Positions 23,547 through 33,000 of a DNA stretch of 64,000 nucleotides are shown here, in pieces. The notes under the pieces were generated by a model. It saw only the letters and a list, made by a program, of their open reading frames with translations. It had not been told where the DNA came from and did no database searches. Source of the stretch: Paraburkholderia terricola (lineage in GTDB: Bacteria; Pseudomonadota; Gammaproteobacteria; Burkholderiales; Burkholderiaceae); NCBI RefSeq assembly GCF_900142195.1, contig NZ_FRAB01000023.1, forward strand, positions 1 to 64,000, given 5' to 3'. The translations under genes and the position numbers were made by a program. Position 1 is the first letter of the stretch, and every line of letters starts with the position of its first letter.

Positions 23547-24257
23547 ATGGAATCGTACTTTGATGATGCTTACCAGCTATTCCGCTCGGCAAAAGACGAA
23601 TACGAGCTGTTCGAGAAGATTGCGTCATTCGCGGAGCGTCTTGGATTCGAATATTGTTGCTACGGTATTCGCATGCCGTTGCCGGTATCGAAACCCACGG
23701 TCGCGATTTTCGATACTTATCCGCCGGGCTGGATGACGCACTACCACGTCAATCGTTTTCTCGACATCGATCCGACCGTACGCGCGGGCATGCGCAGCGC
23801 CGATCTGATCGTCTGGCCTCAATCGACGCATGACGAGGCTCAACGTTTGTGGTCCGATGCGCGCGACTTCGGCATCAAGGTCGGCGTCGCCCACCCGAGC
23901 TGGACGACGCATGGCGCCTTCGGGTTGCTGACAATGTCGCGCCACGCAGACCCGTTGACGCCCGCGGAGATCGAGCAGTTGCAAATGCCGGCTAACTGGC
24001 TGTCGAATGTTTGTCACATGCTGATGAGTCAGTTCCTTCAAAGCAAGCTCGCAGCCGAGGCGAGCATCATGCTGACCGCCCGGGAGCGCGAGGTGCTGCG
24101 CTGGACCGGCGACGGCAAGACGTCCTATGAGATAGGGAAAATCCTCAGCATCTCCGAGCGCACGGTCAATTTTCACGTCAACAACGTGCTATCGAAACTG
24201 GCTGCCACCAACAAGGTGCAAGCCGTCGTCAAGGCCATCACAACCGGGCTGATCTAG
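23547..24257 (+). CDS. luxR: LuxR-family AHL-responsive regulator
   Basis: 236 residues. The N-terminal autoinducer-binding domain (about 15-160) has the conserved residues in YPPGWMTHYHVN (W, Y), DIDPTVRAG (D, P), LIVWPQ (W) and HGAFGLLTMSR (G). The C-terminal GerE HTH (about 172-232) shows LTAREREVLRW, SYEIGKILSISERTVNFH and NNVLSKL. Cognate of the LuxI encoded 558 bp away in the opposite direction. Probably activates luxI and the aidA genes. Confidence 0.95.
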   Translation: MESYFDDAYQLFRSAKDEYELFEKIASFAERLGFEYCCYGIRMPLPVSKPTVAIFDTYPPGWMTHYHVNRFLDIDPTVRAGMRSADLIVWPQSTHDEAQRLWSDARDFGIKVGVAHPSWTTHGAFGLLTMSRHADPLTPAEIEQLQMPANWLSNVCHMLMSQFLQSKLAAEASIMLTAREREVLRWTGDGKTSYEIGKILSISERTVNFHVNNVLSKLAATNKVQAVVKAITTGLI

Positions 24258-24289
24258 CCGGCGGGGCAATCTCATGCGTTGGCGCGGCG

Positions 24290-24964
24290 CTAACGATGAG
24301 CGGCGGCAATCGCGTCGAGCCCGGCCATCACGAAGCACACGAGATCCTGCTCGAGCGCTTTCGCGTCTTGTGCCACGGCCGGCAGCAAGGCCTCTTTCAT
24401 CGGCTTCGGCGCGATCATCATTGCAATGCACGGCAGGATCGTGAACATCATTGCGCGCTGCACGACCGGCGCCAGCGGATTCAATCCCAAGACCTCGCTG
24501 AGCAAGCCCAACAGGAATACGGCCTTGGGCCGCACGGCTTTCTCGATCAACGCGGGCATGGCGGGCGACGGGGAAAACGCCTCGCGCAGCATCAGCATGA
24601 AACCCCACGGCGTGGCCGCGTTGGTTGAAAGACCGACAAACCGCGAAATCACCGCGCGAAGCCTGTCTCTCGGGTCGTCCAATCCCTCAACCAGCGCCGC
24701 GAGTTCCTCGAGGCCGACCACCTGCCGGTGCGCCTCGACCAGCGCCGCTTCATAAAGCGCCTCGCGACTGCCGAAGTGATAGTTGACCGAGGCCATCGGC
24801 GTGCCGGCGCGCTCGCAGATTTCCTTGCTCGTCGCGTCCGCGAAACCGCGTTCGGCGAACACTTGCCCAGCGGTGTGGAGCAGATGTTGACGCGTGGCCG
24901 CGCCGTCGGGCCGCGTGGCGCGCCGTGGCGGTTTCGCTGCGGTTTTTCTCGGGGACGTCGGCAT
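24290..24964 (-). CDS. TetR-family repressor of the divergent ABC efflux operon
   Basis: 224 residues from ATG 24964. Basic N-terminal tail, then the TetR HTH: TRQHLLHTAGQVFAERGFADATSKEIC with GTPMASVNYHFGSREALYEAAL. The C-terminal ligand domain resembles the CerR/DUF1956-type group often found beside YhiI/YbhF-like ABC exporters. It is divergent from such an operon, with a near-perfect 18-bp palindrome in the shared promoter, so it most likely represses both. Ligand unknown, probably a drug or dye. Confidence 0.92.
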   Translation of the reverse strand: MPTSPRKTAAKPPRRATRPDGAATRQHLLHTAGQVFAERGFADATSKEICERAGTPMASVNYHFGSREALYEAALVEAHRQVVGLEELAALVEGLDDPRDRLRAVISRFVGLSTNAATPWGFMLMLREAFSPSPAMPALIEKAVRPKAVFLLGLLSEVLGLNPLAPVVQRAMMFTILPCIAMMIAPKPMKEALLPAVAQDAKALEQDLVCFVMAGLDAIAAAHR

Positions 24965-24989
24965 GGTCAGAGCGTCAGGCTGCAAACAC

Positions 24990-25007
24990 TTTGAATACGA
25001 ATTCAAA
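24990..25007. promoter_or_regulatory. TetR operator, 18-bp palindrome
   Basis: TTTGAATACGAATTCAAA is symmetric at all but one mirror pair. It lies 26 bp upstream of the tetR ATG and 80 bp upstream of the adaptor gene ATG, the standard place for a divergent TetR repressor site. Confidence 0.75.
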
Positions 25008-25086
25008 TTCGCATATGATCGATTCTACTTCGGACGACAACGTCTGTGTGGGAATAGAACCCATGCCCCGCTTCGTGGAGGATGGC

Positions 25087-26043
25087 ATGACCCGTGTTCT
25101 CTTCATCGTATTGCCGCTGCTGGTCGGCGGCATGCTTGCGGGTTGCTCGCGTCACGAGACACCTGCGTATCAGGGCTACGTCGAGGGCGAATACGTTTAT
25201 CTCGGGTCGTCGCAAGCGGGCAGGCTGACACAGTTGCCGGTCGCACGCGGGGACATGGTGAGAGCGGACGCGCCGCTGTTTGCGCTGGAATCCGTGGACG
25301 AAACAGCCGCGCTCGAACAAGCCCGGCAGCAGCTCGCGTCGGCGCGCGCGCAACTCGCGGACATCGAGACGGGCAAGCGTGCGCCCGAAGTGAACGTCAC
25401 GCGGGCGCAGCTCGCCGAGGCCGTCGCCAACGCGCGCAAAGCGTCATTGCAGCTCGTACGCGACGAGGCGCAGTTCAAGGCAGGCGGCATTGCGAAAGCC
25501 CAGCTCGACGATTCGCGCGCGAACGCGGAAGCCACCGCCGCGCAAGTGCGGGAAATGACCAACCAGGTGGAAGTGGCGCGTTTGCCGGGCCGCGCTCAGC
25601 AGATCGCCGCCCAGCGAGCGCAAGTCGCCGCCGCCGAAGCCGCTCTCGCGCAAGCCCAGTGGAAGCTCGATCAAAAACACGTACGCGCGCCGGCCGAGGG
25701 ACGGATTTACGACACCCTTTATCGCGTCGGTGAGTGGGTGCCCGCCGGCAGCCCCGTCGTGCAGATGTTGCCGCCGCGGAACATCAAGGTGCGTTTCTTC
25801 GTTCCCGAGAACATCGTCGGCGGCCTCGCGCCGGGGCGTGCGGTGGCGATACATTGCGACGGCTGCGCAGCCGACATATCCGCGACAATCACCTACCTAT
25901 CGAATCAGGCGGAATATACGCCGCCCGTCATCTACAGCAACGAGAGCCGCAGCAAACTGGTCTTTCTGATCGAAGCGCACCCGCAGGTTGCGGACGCCGC
26001 CAGGCTTCATCCGGGGCAACCCGTGACGGTGGTGTTGAAATGA
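25087..26043 (+). CDS. HlyD-family periplasmic adaptor (lipoprotein) of ABC efflux system
   Basis: 318 residues; ATG 25087 with GGAGG five bases upstream, preferred over upstream in-frame ATGs because it gives a clean lipoprotein signal ending LAGC. Membrane-fusion architecture: first lipoyl half (VYLGSSQAGRLTQLPVARGDMV), an alpha-helical hairpin of Ala/Gln-rich coiled coil (about 80-190), second lipoyl half (HVRAPAEGRIYDTLYRVGEWV), then a beta-barrel. Resembles E. coli YhiI/YbhG. Its stop overlaps the ATPase start (ATGA). Confidence 0.92.
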   Translation: MTRVLFIVLPLLVGGMLAGCSRHETPAYQGYVEGEYVYLGSSQAGRLTQLPVARGDMVRADAPLFALESVDETAALEQARQQLASARAQLADIETGKRAPEVNVTRAQLAEAVANARKASLQLVRDEAQFKAGGIAKAQLDDSRANAEATAAQVREMTNQVEVARLPGRAQQIAAQRAQVAAAEAALAQAQWKLDQKHVRAPAEGRIYDTLYRVGEWVPAGSPVVQMLPPRNIKVRFFVPENIVGGLAPGRAVAIHCDGCAADISATITYLSNQAEYTPPVIYSNESRSKLVFLIEAHPQVADAARLHPGQPVTVVLK

Positions 26044-26984
26044 CAGAAAAAAAGTACGACTACGCCATCGACGTTCATGACCTGAACAAGCGTTTCGGCG
26101 ACAAGCATGTGGTCAACGACGTATCCATGCGCGTCGCGCGTGGCGAGATCTTCGGCTTTCTCGGGCCGAACGGCAGCGGCAAGACAACCTGCATCCGGCT
26201 GATGTGCGGCCTGCTCACCCCCGACTCGGGCACCGGCACCTGCCTCGGTTACGACATCCAGCGCGAGAGCGGGCAGATCAAACGCAATGTGGGCTACATG
26301 ACGCAGCGTTTCTCGTATTGGGAAGATCTGACCATCCGCGAGAACCTCGACTTCGTTGCACGCCTCTATCAGATGCGCAACCGGCGCGAAGCCGTCGACC
26401 GCTCGCTCGAATCGCTTGGATTGCAAAGCCGCGCGCATCAGTTGACGGGCTCGTTGTCCGGCGGCTGGAAACAACGTCTCGCGCTCGCCGCGTGCATGCT
26501 GCACGAGCCCAAACTGCTGCTACTGGATGAACCGACTGCCGGTGTCGATCCCACCGCGCGGCGCGACTTCTGGGAGGAACTGCATCGGCTCGCGGCGCGC
26601 GGCATTTCGGTGCTCGTCAGCACGCATTACATGGACGAAGCGGAACGTTGCCACAAGCTCGCGTATATCGCCTATGGCAAGCTGCTGGCGCAAGGCACGT
26701 CGAGCGAGGTAATCGAATCGCAGAATCTCGCCACCTGGGCGATTCACGGCGAGCGCCTGAGCGCGCTGTCGGAGCGGCTTCGCGCAACGCCCGGCGTCGA
26801 CCAGACCGTCGTATTCGGTGCGGAACTGCACGCGAGCGGACGAGACCACGCGGCATTGGAACGCGCGGTGAGGCAAGCCACCGAAAACATGCCGCTGCGC
26901 ATCGAGCCGATCGCCACCGGTCTCGAAGACGTATTCATCTATTTGATGAGCCACGCGAAAGACAATTTCGGAGCGGCATCGTGA
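26040..26984 (+). CDS. ABC transporter ATPase of efflux system (YbhF/YhiH type)
   Basis: 314 residues from ATG 26040, overlapping the adaptor stop. Single nucleotide-binding domain with Walker A GPNGSGKTT, Q-loop MTQRFSYWEDLT, signature LSGGWKQR, Walker B LLLLDEPTAGVD and the H-loop STHYMDEAERC. YhiH/YbhF proteins are often twice this size with tandem ATPase domains; here one domain is present, so it should act as a homodimer. Energises export with the permease encoded next. Confidence 0.92.
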   Translation: MTEKKYDYAIDVHDLNKRFGDKHVVNDVSMRVARGEIFGFLGPNGSGKTTCIRLMCGLLTPDSGTGTCLGYDIQRESGQIKRNVGYMTQRFSYWEDLTIRENLDFVARLYQMRNRREAVDRSLESLGLQSRAHQLTGSLSGGWKQRLALAACMLHEPKLLLLDEPTAGVDPTARRDFWEELHRLAARGISVLVSTHYMDEAERCHKLAYIAYGKLLAQGTSSEVIESQNLATWAIHGERLSALSERLRATPGVDQTVVFGAELHASGRDHAALERAVRQATENMPLRIEPIATGLEDVFIYLMSHAKDNFGAAS

Positions 26985-28123
26985 GCGAGCGCGTCGTGTT
27001 CTCGCTGAGCCGCTGGTGGAGCATCGTGCTCAAGGAGTTTCTTCAATTACGGCGCGATCGCGTCACCTTCGGCATGATCGTCGGCTTGCCGATCGTTCAA
27101 CTGGCGCTGTTCGGCTTCGCGATCAACACCGACCCGCGGCATCTGCCGACGGCCGTGATCGTTCACGACCAGAGCGAATTCTCGCGCAGCTTCGTCGCCG
27201 CGATGAAAAATTCGGCCTATTTCGACATCGTCGAAACCCTGCCCGACGAGCAGGCCGGGCGCCGCGCGCTCGCGCAGGGCCGCGTGCAATTCGTGCTGAA
27301 CGTACCCGTCGATTTCTCGAAGAGACTGCTGCGCGGCGAGCATCCGTCATTGCTGGTCGAAGCCGATGCCACCGATCCGACCGCGACCAACGCGGCGGTC
27401 GCCGCGTTGCCGAATCTGGCCCAGACCGTCGCGCAACGAGACATCACCGGTCCGCTCGCGCCGCTGCGCGGCGGTCAAAGCGCGTTCGGCGTGCAGGTTC
27501 ACAACCTGTACAACCCGGAAGGCATTACGCAATACAACGTGGTTCCCGGCTTGATGGGCGTGATTCTCACGATGACGCTCGTGATGATGACGGGCCTCGC
27601 CGTCACGCGCGAACGCGAGCGCGGCACGATGGAGAACCTGCTCGCCACGCCCGTGCTGCCGGTCGAGGTGATGACGGGCAAGATCGTTCCCTACGTGGCG
27701 ATCGGCCTGATTCAGGTATCGATCATTCTGGTCGCGACGCGCTTCGTATTTCATGTGCCCTTTGTCGGCAGCACGGTGGCGATCTACCTCGCGGCGTTGC
27801 TCTTTATTGCCGCGAACCTGACGGTCGGCATCACGCTGTCGTCGCTCGCGAAAAATCAGTTGCAGGCGGTGCAGCTCACCATCTTCTACTTTCTGCCGAA
27901 CATCCTGCTGTCGGGCTTCATGTTTCCTTTCGCGGGCATGCCGCAATGGGCGCGCTGGATCGGCAACCTGTTGCCGCTAACGTATTTCAACCGGCTGATT
28001 CGCGGCATTCTGCTCAAGGGCAATGGCTGGACGGATCTGTGGCCTTCGGTATGGCCCATGATGCTGTTTACGGTCATCGTGATGGCAATCGCGCTGCGCT
28101 TTTATCGCCGCACGCTCGATTAG
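26981..28123 (+). CDS. ABC-2-type permease of efflux system (YhhJ/YbhS-like)
   Basis: 380 residues from GTG 26981, overlapping the ATPase stop by 4 bp. First helix at VGLPIVQLALFGFAIN, a large periplasmic domain (about 50-180), then five helices in the C-terminal half with the conserved VTRERERGTMENLLATPV and FPFAGMPQWARWIGNLLPLTYF split by a loop. This is the ABC2_membrane_3 layout of drug and multidrug exporters. Confidence 0.92.
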   Translation: MSERVVFSLSRWWSIVLKEFLQLRRDRVTFGMIVGLPIVQLALFGFAINTDPRHLPTAVIVHDQSEFSRSFVAAMKNSAYFDIVETLPDEQAGRRALAQGRVQFVLNVPVDFSKRLLRGEHPSLLVEADATDPTATNAAVAALPNLAQTVAQRDITGPLAPLRGGQSAFGVQVHNLYNPEGITQYNVVPGLMGVILTMTLVMMTGLAVTRERERGTMENLLATPVLPVEVMTGKIVPYVAIGLIQVSIILVATRFVFHVPFVGSTVAIYLAALLFIAANLTVGITLSSLAKNQLQAVQLTIFYFLPNILLSGFMFPFAGMPQWARWIGNLLPLTYFNRLIRGILLKGNGWTDLWPSVWPMMLFTVIVMAIALRFYRRTLD

Positions 28124-28135
28124 GGAAATACGCCC

Positions 28136-29608
28136 ATGAAACCGCTCGCTATCTTTTACGCATTGGCGCTGTGCGGCTGCGCGGTCGGCCCGGATTTTCA
28201 GGCGCCGGCGGCCCCGGACACGCAAGGCTATCTGCATGACACGGCGCCCGGCTCTCCCACATTGAAGAGCAGCGCGGCGGAGCCGGCGCAAACATTCAGC
28301 ACCGCCGGCAATGCGCTACCGATGTGGTGGCGACAGTTCCGTTCGGATGCGCTCGATCGCCTGGTCGATCAGGCGCTGCATCAAAGCCCGACACTCGCGC
28401 AAGCTCGCGCGAAACTGATCCAGGCCCGCGAAAACTACACCGCGCAAGCGGGCGCGACGCAGTTTCCGGCGATCGATGCTAGCTTCTCCGCCGCCAGGCA
28501 AAAAGTCGACCCCGCTGCCTTCGGCATTCCGAATGTGCAAAATCCGGGGCCGTTTTCGTTGTTCAATGCGTCGGTAAGCGTGTCTTATGTATTCGATCTG
28601 TTTGGCGGCAATCGTCGCGCACTCGAAGCGAGTCTCGCGCAAGTGGATTACGAGTCGTTCGAACTCGACGCGGCGCGCTTGTCCATCGCCGGCAATATCG
28701 TCTCCACGGCGGTACGGCGTGCTTCATTGCAGGAGCAGATTACGCTGACCCAGCGCCTCGCCGACGCACAGGCGCTGCAACTTGAAATCATCGAGGCACG
28801 TTTGGCGGCCGGCGGCGTTTCGCAACTCGACGTTCACAGTCAGCGCACGCTGCTTGCACAGACACGGGCAACGTTGCCGCCGCTCGCGACGCAACTCGCC
28901 CAGGCCGATCATCAACTCGCGATCCTGGTGGGCGTCGCGCCGTCGAAGGCGGATTTCAGCGACCTCACGCTGGACGCGCTGCATCTGCCCGACGACGTGC
29001 CCGTTACTCTGCCGTCGACACTCGCCCGCGAGCGCCCCGACATTCGAGCCGCCGAAGCGCTGCTGCGTCAGGCGAGCGCCAACGTCGGCGTGGCGACCGC
29101 GAATCTGTATCCGCGGTTTTCGTTGTCGGCGGGTATCGGCTCCGAGCGAACCCGCATTCAGGACATCGTGAACGGCCTGAACATCTGGAACGTGGGACTT
29201 AACCTGACGCAGCCCGTCTTTCGTGGCGGACAACTGCGCGCCGAACGACGCGCGGCGCAGGCGGCTTACGACGCCGCGTTGGCCGGATACCAGCAGACGG
29301 TGTTGCAGGCATTGCAGCAAGTAGCTGATTCGTTGACGGCGTTGCAAAACGACGCGCACGAACTCCAGGCACGCGACGAAGCCGCCGACGCGGCGCGGGC
29401 CAGCCTCGACGTCGCGCGCCGGCGCTATTCCGCTGGCGGCATCAGTCACATTAACCTGCTCGATGCCGAACGCGAGGCGCTGGAAACCGCATTGGATAGA
29501 ACGCGCGCGCACGCGGGCCGCTTGACGGATACGGCGGCGTTGTTTCAGTCGCTAGGCGGCGGCACTACGGACACGCAAACGAAAACGACGCTGCAAAGCG
29601 CGCCGTGA
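28136..29608 (+). CDS. NodT-family outer-membrane efflux lipoprotein
   Basis: 490 residues; starts 12 bp after the permease stop. Lipoprotein signal with lipobox ALCGC, then CAVGPDFQAP, the standard opening of NodT/OprM channels. Two repeats of the outer-membrane-efflux domain with long Ala/Gln helices and WWRQFRSDALDRLVDQAL. The family motif GGISQLDV-like text appears as AGGVSQLDVHSQ and AGGISHINLLDAE. Completes a tripartite exporter across both membranes. Confidence 0.93.
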   Translation: MKPLAIFYALALCGCAVGPDFQAPAAPDTQGYLHDTAPGSPTLKSSAAEPAQTFSTAGNALPMWWRQFRSDALDRLVDQALHQSPTLAQARAKLIQARENYTAQAGATQFPAIDASFSAARQKVDPAAFGIPNVQNPGPFSLFNASVSVSYVFDLFGGNRRALEASLAQVDYESFELDAARLSIAGNIVSTAVRRASLQEQITLTQRLADAQALQLEIIEARLAAGGVSQLDVHSQRTLLAQTRATLPPLATQLAQADHQLAILVGVAPSKADFSDLTLDALHLPDDVPVTLPSTLARERPDIRAAEALLRQASANVGVATANLYPRFSLSAGIGSERTRIQDIVNGLNIWNVGLNLTQPVFRGGQLRAERRAAQAAYDAALAGYQQTVLQALQQVADSLTALQNDAHELQARDEAADAARASLDVARRRYSAGGISHINLLDAEREALETALDRTRAHAGRLTDTAALFQSLGGGTTDTQTKTTLQSAP

Positions 29609-29637
29609 GGCATCCTGCGCGCCCGCAACGTGTGCGC

Positions 29638-31302
29638 CTAAAGCTCGCTTCGCTTCAACAGATAATCGAGGCCGCCCACCCGATACCAGCGATACCCATA
29701 CGGCTCCAGCACCACCGTATGCCGGCCATCATCGCCCTCCTCGCTGTGGTCGTCGGAGAGAAGATTGACGAGGCGGTTCTCGCCTGGCCCGTTGCAGCCC
29801 GAGCGGAATTTCACCGTGCAGGCCTCGGCTGCGAAGTTATGCACGCACACCACCGAGTTGTTGCGCCAGTCGTAGCGTAAGGCGAGAACATCGTTGCGCG
29901 ACGCACGCAATATCGCGAAATCGCCCCAACTGATTTCCGGCACTTCGCGGCGCATGCGGATCATGCGCTCGGTCCAGTTCAGAAACGAATTCGGATCGCG
30001 CCGCTGACTCGCGACGTTCACGCGCTCGAACCCGTATGCGCCGCCCGATATGACGCGCGACGAAGGATTGGGGTGCTTCGTGAAGCCGCCGTGGGGTTCA
30101 GTCGACCATTGCATCGGCGTGCGCGCGCATTCGCGCTCCGGCAAGCTCAGGTCCTCGCCCATGCCGATTTCATCGCCGTAACGAAATACCGGCGTGCCCG
30201 GCAAGGTCAGCATCAGGCTGTAAGCGAGTTCGACGCGGCGCCTGTCGCCCGAGAGCATCGGCGCAAGCCTGCGGCGAATGCCGCGCCCGTAGAGCTGCAT
30301 GTCGGGGTCCGGGCCGAACGCGGCGAACACGGCCGCGCGTTGTTCGGGCGCGAGGCGGCCGAGATCGAGTTCATCGTGATTGCGCAGGAATACGCCCCAT
30401 TGCGCGGTCGCGGGACGCGCTTTCGTCGCTGTCAGCGCTTTCTTCAACGGACCCGTATCGCCGGTCGCGAGCGTGTAAAACGTGTTCTGGTTGACCTGAA
30501 AGTTGAACATCATTTGCAGGCGCTCGCCTTCGTCGCCGAAGTAATCGAGGTCGGTATCGGGCAGGACGTTTGCTTCCGCAAGGATGATCGCGTCGCCCGT
30601 GCGCCATTGCAGAAACTCGCGGAACGAGCGCAGCATGTCGTATTGCTCGACGGGTTGGCGTACCTTCGCGCCCTTCGTGCCAATCACGAAAGGCACGGCG
30701 TCCATGCGGAATCCCGACACGCCTAGCTGGAGCCAGAAGCCCATTATCTTGAGCAGTTCGGCGTGCACTTGCGGGTTCGCGGTATTCAGATCCGGCTGGA
30801 AATCGTAGAAGCGATGGAAAAACCAGCGCTTCGCCTGCTTGTCGAAGGTCCAGGTCGACTTCTGAACGCCGGGAAACACGACCCCGTCCCTGGCATGAGG
30901 CGGCTGCCTGTCGGCCCATACGTACCAGTCGTGATACTTCGAGGCGGGATCGCTGCGTGCTTCCCTGAACCACGGGTGCTGGTCGGACGTGTGATTGATC
31001 ACGAGGTCGACCATGACGCGCATGCCTCGCTCGTGGCACGCATGCGTGAACTCGGCGAAGTCGCCCAGCGTGCCGTACTTCGAATCGACGTTGTAGTAAT
31101 CGGAGATGTCGTAGCCGTTGTCGCGACCGGGCGACGGCTGGAACGGCATTAGCCAGATCGTCGTGACGCCGAGTCCCTGAAGATAAGCCAGGCGGCGCAC
31201 CAAGCCCTGAAAGTCGCCGACACCATCTCCGTTCGAGTCCATGAAAGTGCCGACGCTGAGGCAATAGACGATTGCATTCTTGTACCAGAGGTCATTTAGC
31301 AT
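29638..31302 (-). CDS. GH13 enzyme, trehalose-synthase/alpha-amylase-like
   Basis: 554 residues. GH13 regions in order: DLVINHTSDQHPWF (region I), GFRMDAVPF with the nucleophile Asp (II), IILAEAN with the acid/base Glu (III), and RNHDEL (IV). The start DLWYKNAIVYCLSVGTFMDSNGDG and PLNLSERECARTPMQW-like segment (LPERECARTPMQW) resemble trehalose synthase (TreS), which interconverts maltose and trehalose, though TreS starts IYELHVR. No maltokinase domain is attached. No signal peptide, so cytoplasmic. Head-to-head with another GH13 gene, 34 bp apart. Confidence 0.85.
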   Translation of the reverse strand: MLNDLWYKNAIVYCLSVGTFMDSNGDGVGDFQGLVRRLAYLQGLGVTTIWLMPFQPSPGRDNGYDISDYYNVDSKYGTLGDFAEFTHACHERGMRVMVDLVINHTSDQHPWFREARSDPASKYHDWYVWADRQPPHARDGVVFPGVQKSTWTFDKQAKRWFFHRFYDFQPDLNTANPQVHAELLKIMGFWLQLGVSGFRMDAVPFVIGTKGAKVRQPVEQYDMLRSFREFLQWRTGDAIILAEANVLPDTDLDYFGDEGERLQMMFNFQVNQNTFYTLATGDTGPLKKALTATKARPATAQWGVFLRNHDELDLGRLAPEQRAAVFAAFGPDPDMQLYGRGIRRRLAPMLSGDRRRVELAYSLMLTLPGTPVFRYGDEIGMGEDLSLPERECARTPMQWSTEPHGGFTKHPNPSSRVISGGAYGFERVNVASQRRDPNSFLNWTERMIRMRREVPEISWGDFAILRASRNDVLALRYDWRNNSVVCVHNFAAEACTVKFRSGCNGPGENRLVNLLSDDHSEEGDDGRHTVVLEPYGYRWYRVGGLDYLLKRSEL

Positions 31303-31336
31303 AGGTCTAAACGATCGATCAGTGAAAGGAACGGCA

Positions 31337-32914
31337 ATGCCCGAACTGACGTGGTGGCAACGCGGCGTGATCTATCAGGTGTATCCGCGCTCGTTTCAGG
31401 ACAGCAACGGCGACGGCATCGGCGACCTGGCGGGCGTTGGCGCGCGTCTCGAGTATTTCGCGGCGCTTGGCGTCGATGCAGTCTGGATCTCCCCGATCTA
31501 CCCTTCGCCGATGGCGGATTTCGGCTACGACGTCGCCGACTATTGCAATATCGACCCGATCTTCGGCACGCTCGACGACTTCCAGCAACTTTTGGACCGC
31601 GCCCACGCACTCGGGCTGAAAGTGCTGCTCGACTTCGTGCCGAATCACTCGTCGGAGCGTCATGCGTGGTTCGAGGAAAGCCGATCCTCCCGCGATAACC
31701 CGAAGCGCGACTGGTATCTGTGGCGCGATCCCGCGCCCGACGGCGGGCCGCCGAACAACTGGTTGAGCCGCATGGGAGGGTCGGCGTGGCAGTGGGACGC
31801 GCATACGGGCCAGTATTACTACCATGCGTTCCTGCGCGAGCAACCCGACCTGAACTGGCGCAATCCCGAAGTGCGCCGGGCGATGGACGAAGTGCTGCGC
31901 TTCTGGCTGGCCCGCGGCGTCGACGGGTTCCGCGTGGACGTGTTGTGGCTGCTGATCAAGGACGCCCAGTTCCGCGATAACCCGCCGAACCCCGCTTTCG
32001 CGCCGGGCGAGCCGGAGCATCATCGGCTATTGCAGACCTATACCGAGGATCAACCGGAGGTACACGAGATCGTGCGCTCGATGCGCGCCACGCTCGATGA
32101 ATACGGCGAACGCGTGTTGATCGGCGAAATCTATCTGCCCGTGCCGCAGTTGATGCGGTACTACGGCGCGAGCGGCGATGGCGCGAATATGCCGTTCAAT
32201 TTTCAGCTACTGAACGCGGCGTGGAATGCGGCCGACATCGGCAGAATAATCTGCGATTACGATCGCGCATTGCCGGAACACGCCTGGCCCAACTGGGTGC
32301 TCGGCAATCACGACAACCCGCGCGTGGCGTCGCGCCTCGGCGCCGCGCAAGCACGCGTGGCCGCGGTGCTGTTGCTGACGCTGCGCGGCACGCCAACGCT
32401 CTATTACGGCGACGAGATCGGCATGACCGACAGCGCCATTGCGCCCGAACAGGTGCGGGACCCGGCCGAACTTCGGCAGCCCGGCATCGGCCAGGGCCGC
32501 GACCCTGAGCGCACGCCGATGCAATGGGATTCGTCGCTGCCCAATGCGGGTTTCACGAGCGGCCGGCCGTGGTTGCCGGTGAACTCGACGACCAGCGTCG
32601 CCAGCCAACGCGATGATGCGTCGAGCATGCTGTCGCTGCATCGCCGGCTCTTGTCGATTCGACGCAGCTATACGGCGCTCGTGGACGGCTCGATCGAGCA
32701 CGTCAACGCGAACGGCAACGTGCTGACTTATGAGCGGCGTTCGGGAACTCAACGGCTTCTGATTGCGCTGAACATGAGTGCCGCCGACGCAGCCGTGCAT
32801 TTGCCGCCGGGCATCGTGTTGTTGTCGACGATACCGGGCCGCGATAGCGGACCGATTACCGAAGGCGTCGATTGTCTTGCCGGCGGCGAGGCGCTCATTG
32901 TCCGGCTCGGCTAG
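31337..32914 (+). CDS. GH13 alpha-glucosidase (oligo-1,6-glucosidase type)
   Basis: 525 residues from ATG 31337, with AAAGGA six bases upstream. Calcium-loop-like QDSNGDGIGDLAG, then DFVPNHSSERHAWF, GVDGFRVDV (nucleophile Asp), VLIGEIYL (acid/base Glu) and LGNHDNPR. These match exo-alpha-glucosidases or sucrose/maltose hydrolases of subfamily GH13_17/23/31 type. Cytoplasmic. Together with the divergent TreS-like gene it suggests turnover of maltose, trehalose or sucrose. Confidence 0.88.
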   Translation: MPELTWWQRGVIYQVYPRSFQDSNGDGIGDLAGVGARLEYFAALGVDAVWISPIYPSPMADFGYDVADYCNIDPIFGTLDDFQQLLDRAHALGLKVLLDFVPNHSSERHAWFEESRSSRDNPKRDWYLWRDPAPDGGPPNNWLSRMGGSAWQWDAHTGQYYYHAFLREQPDLNWRNPEVRRAMDEVLRFWLARGVDGFRVDVLWLLIKDAQFRDNPPNPAFAPGEPEHHRLLQTYTEDQPEVHEIVRSMRATLDEYGERVLIGEIYLPVPQLMRYYGASGDGANMPFNFQLLNAAWNAADIGRIICDYDRALPEHAWPNWVLGNHDNPRVASRLGAAQARVAAVLLLTLRGTPTLYYGDEIGMTDSAIAPEQVRDPAELRQPGIGQGRDPERTPMQWDSSLPNAGFTSGRPWLPVNSTTSVASQRDDASSMLSLHRRLLSIRRSYTALVDGSIEHVNANGNVLTYERRSGTQRLLIALNMSAADAAVHLPPGIVLLSTIPGRDSGPITEGVDCLAGGEALIVRLG

Positions 32915-33000
32915 TCGCGCCGGTACTGCCAGGTTTTGACCGCTTCCGCCAAGAACGTGTTCTGTGCCGCCGTCACGTCGTTTTCCATCGGCAACTCGCC

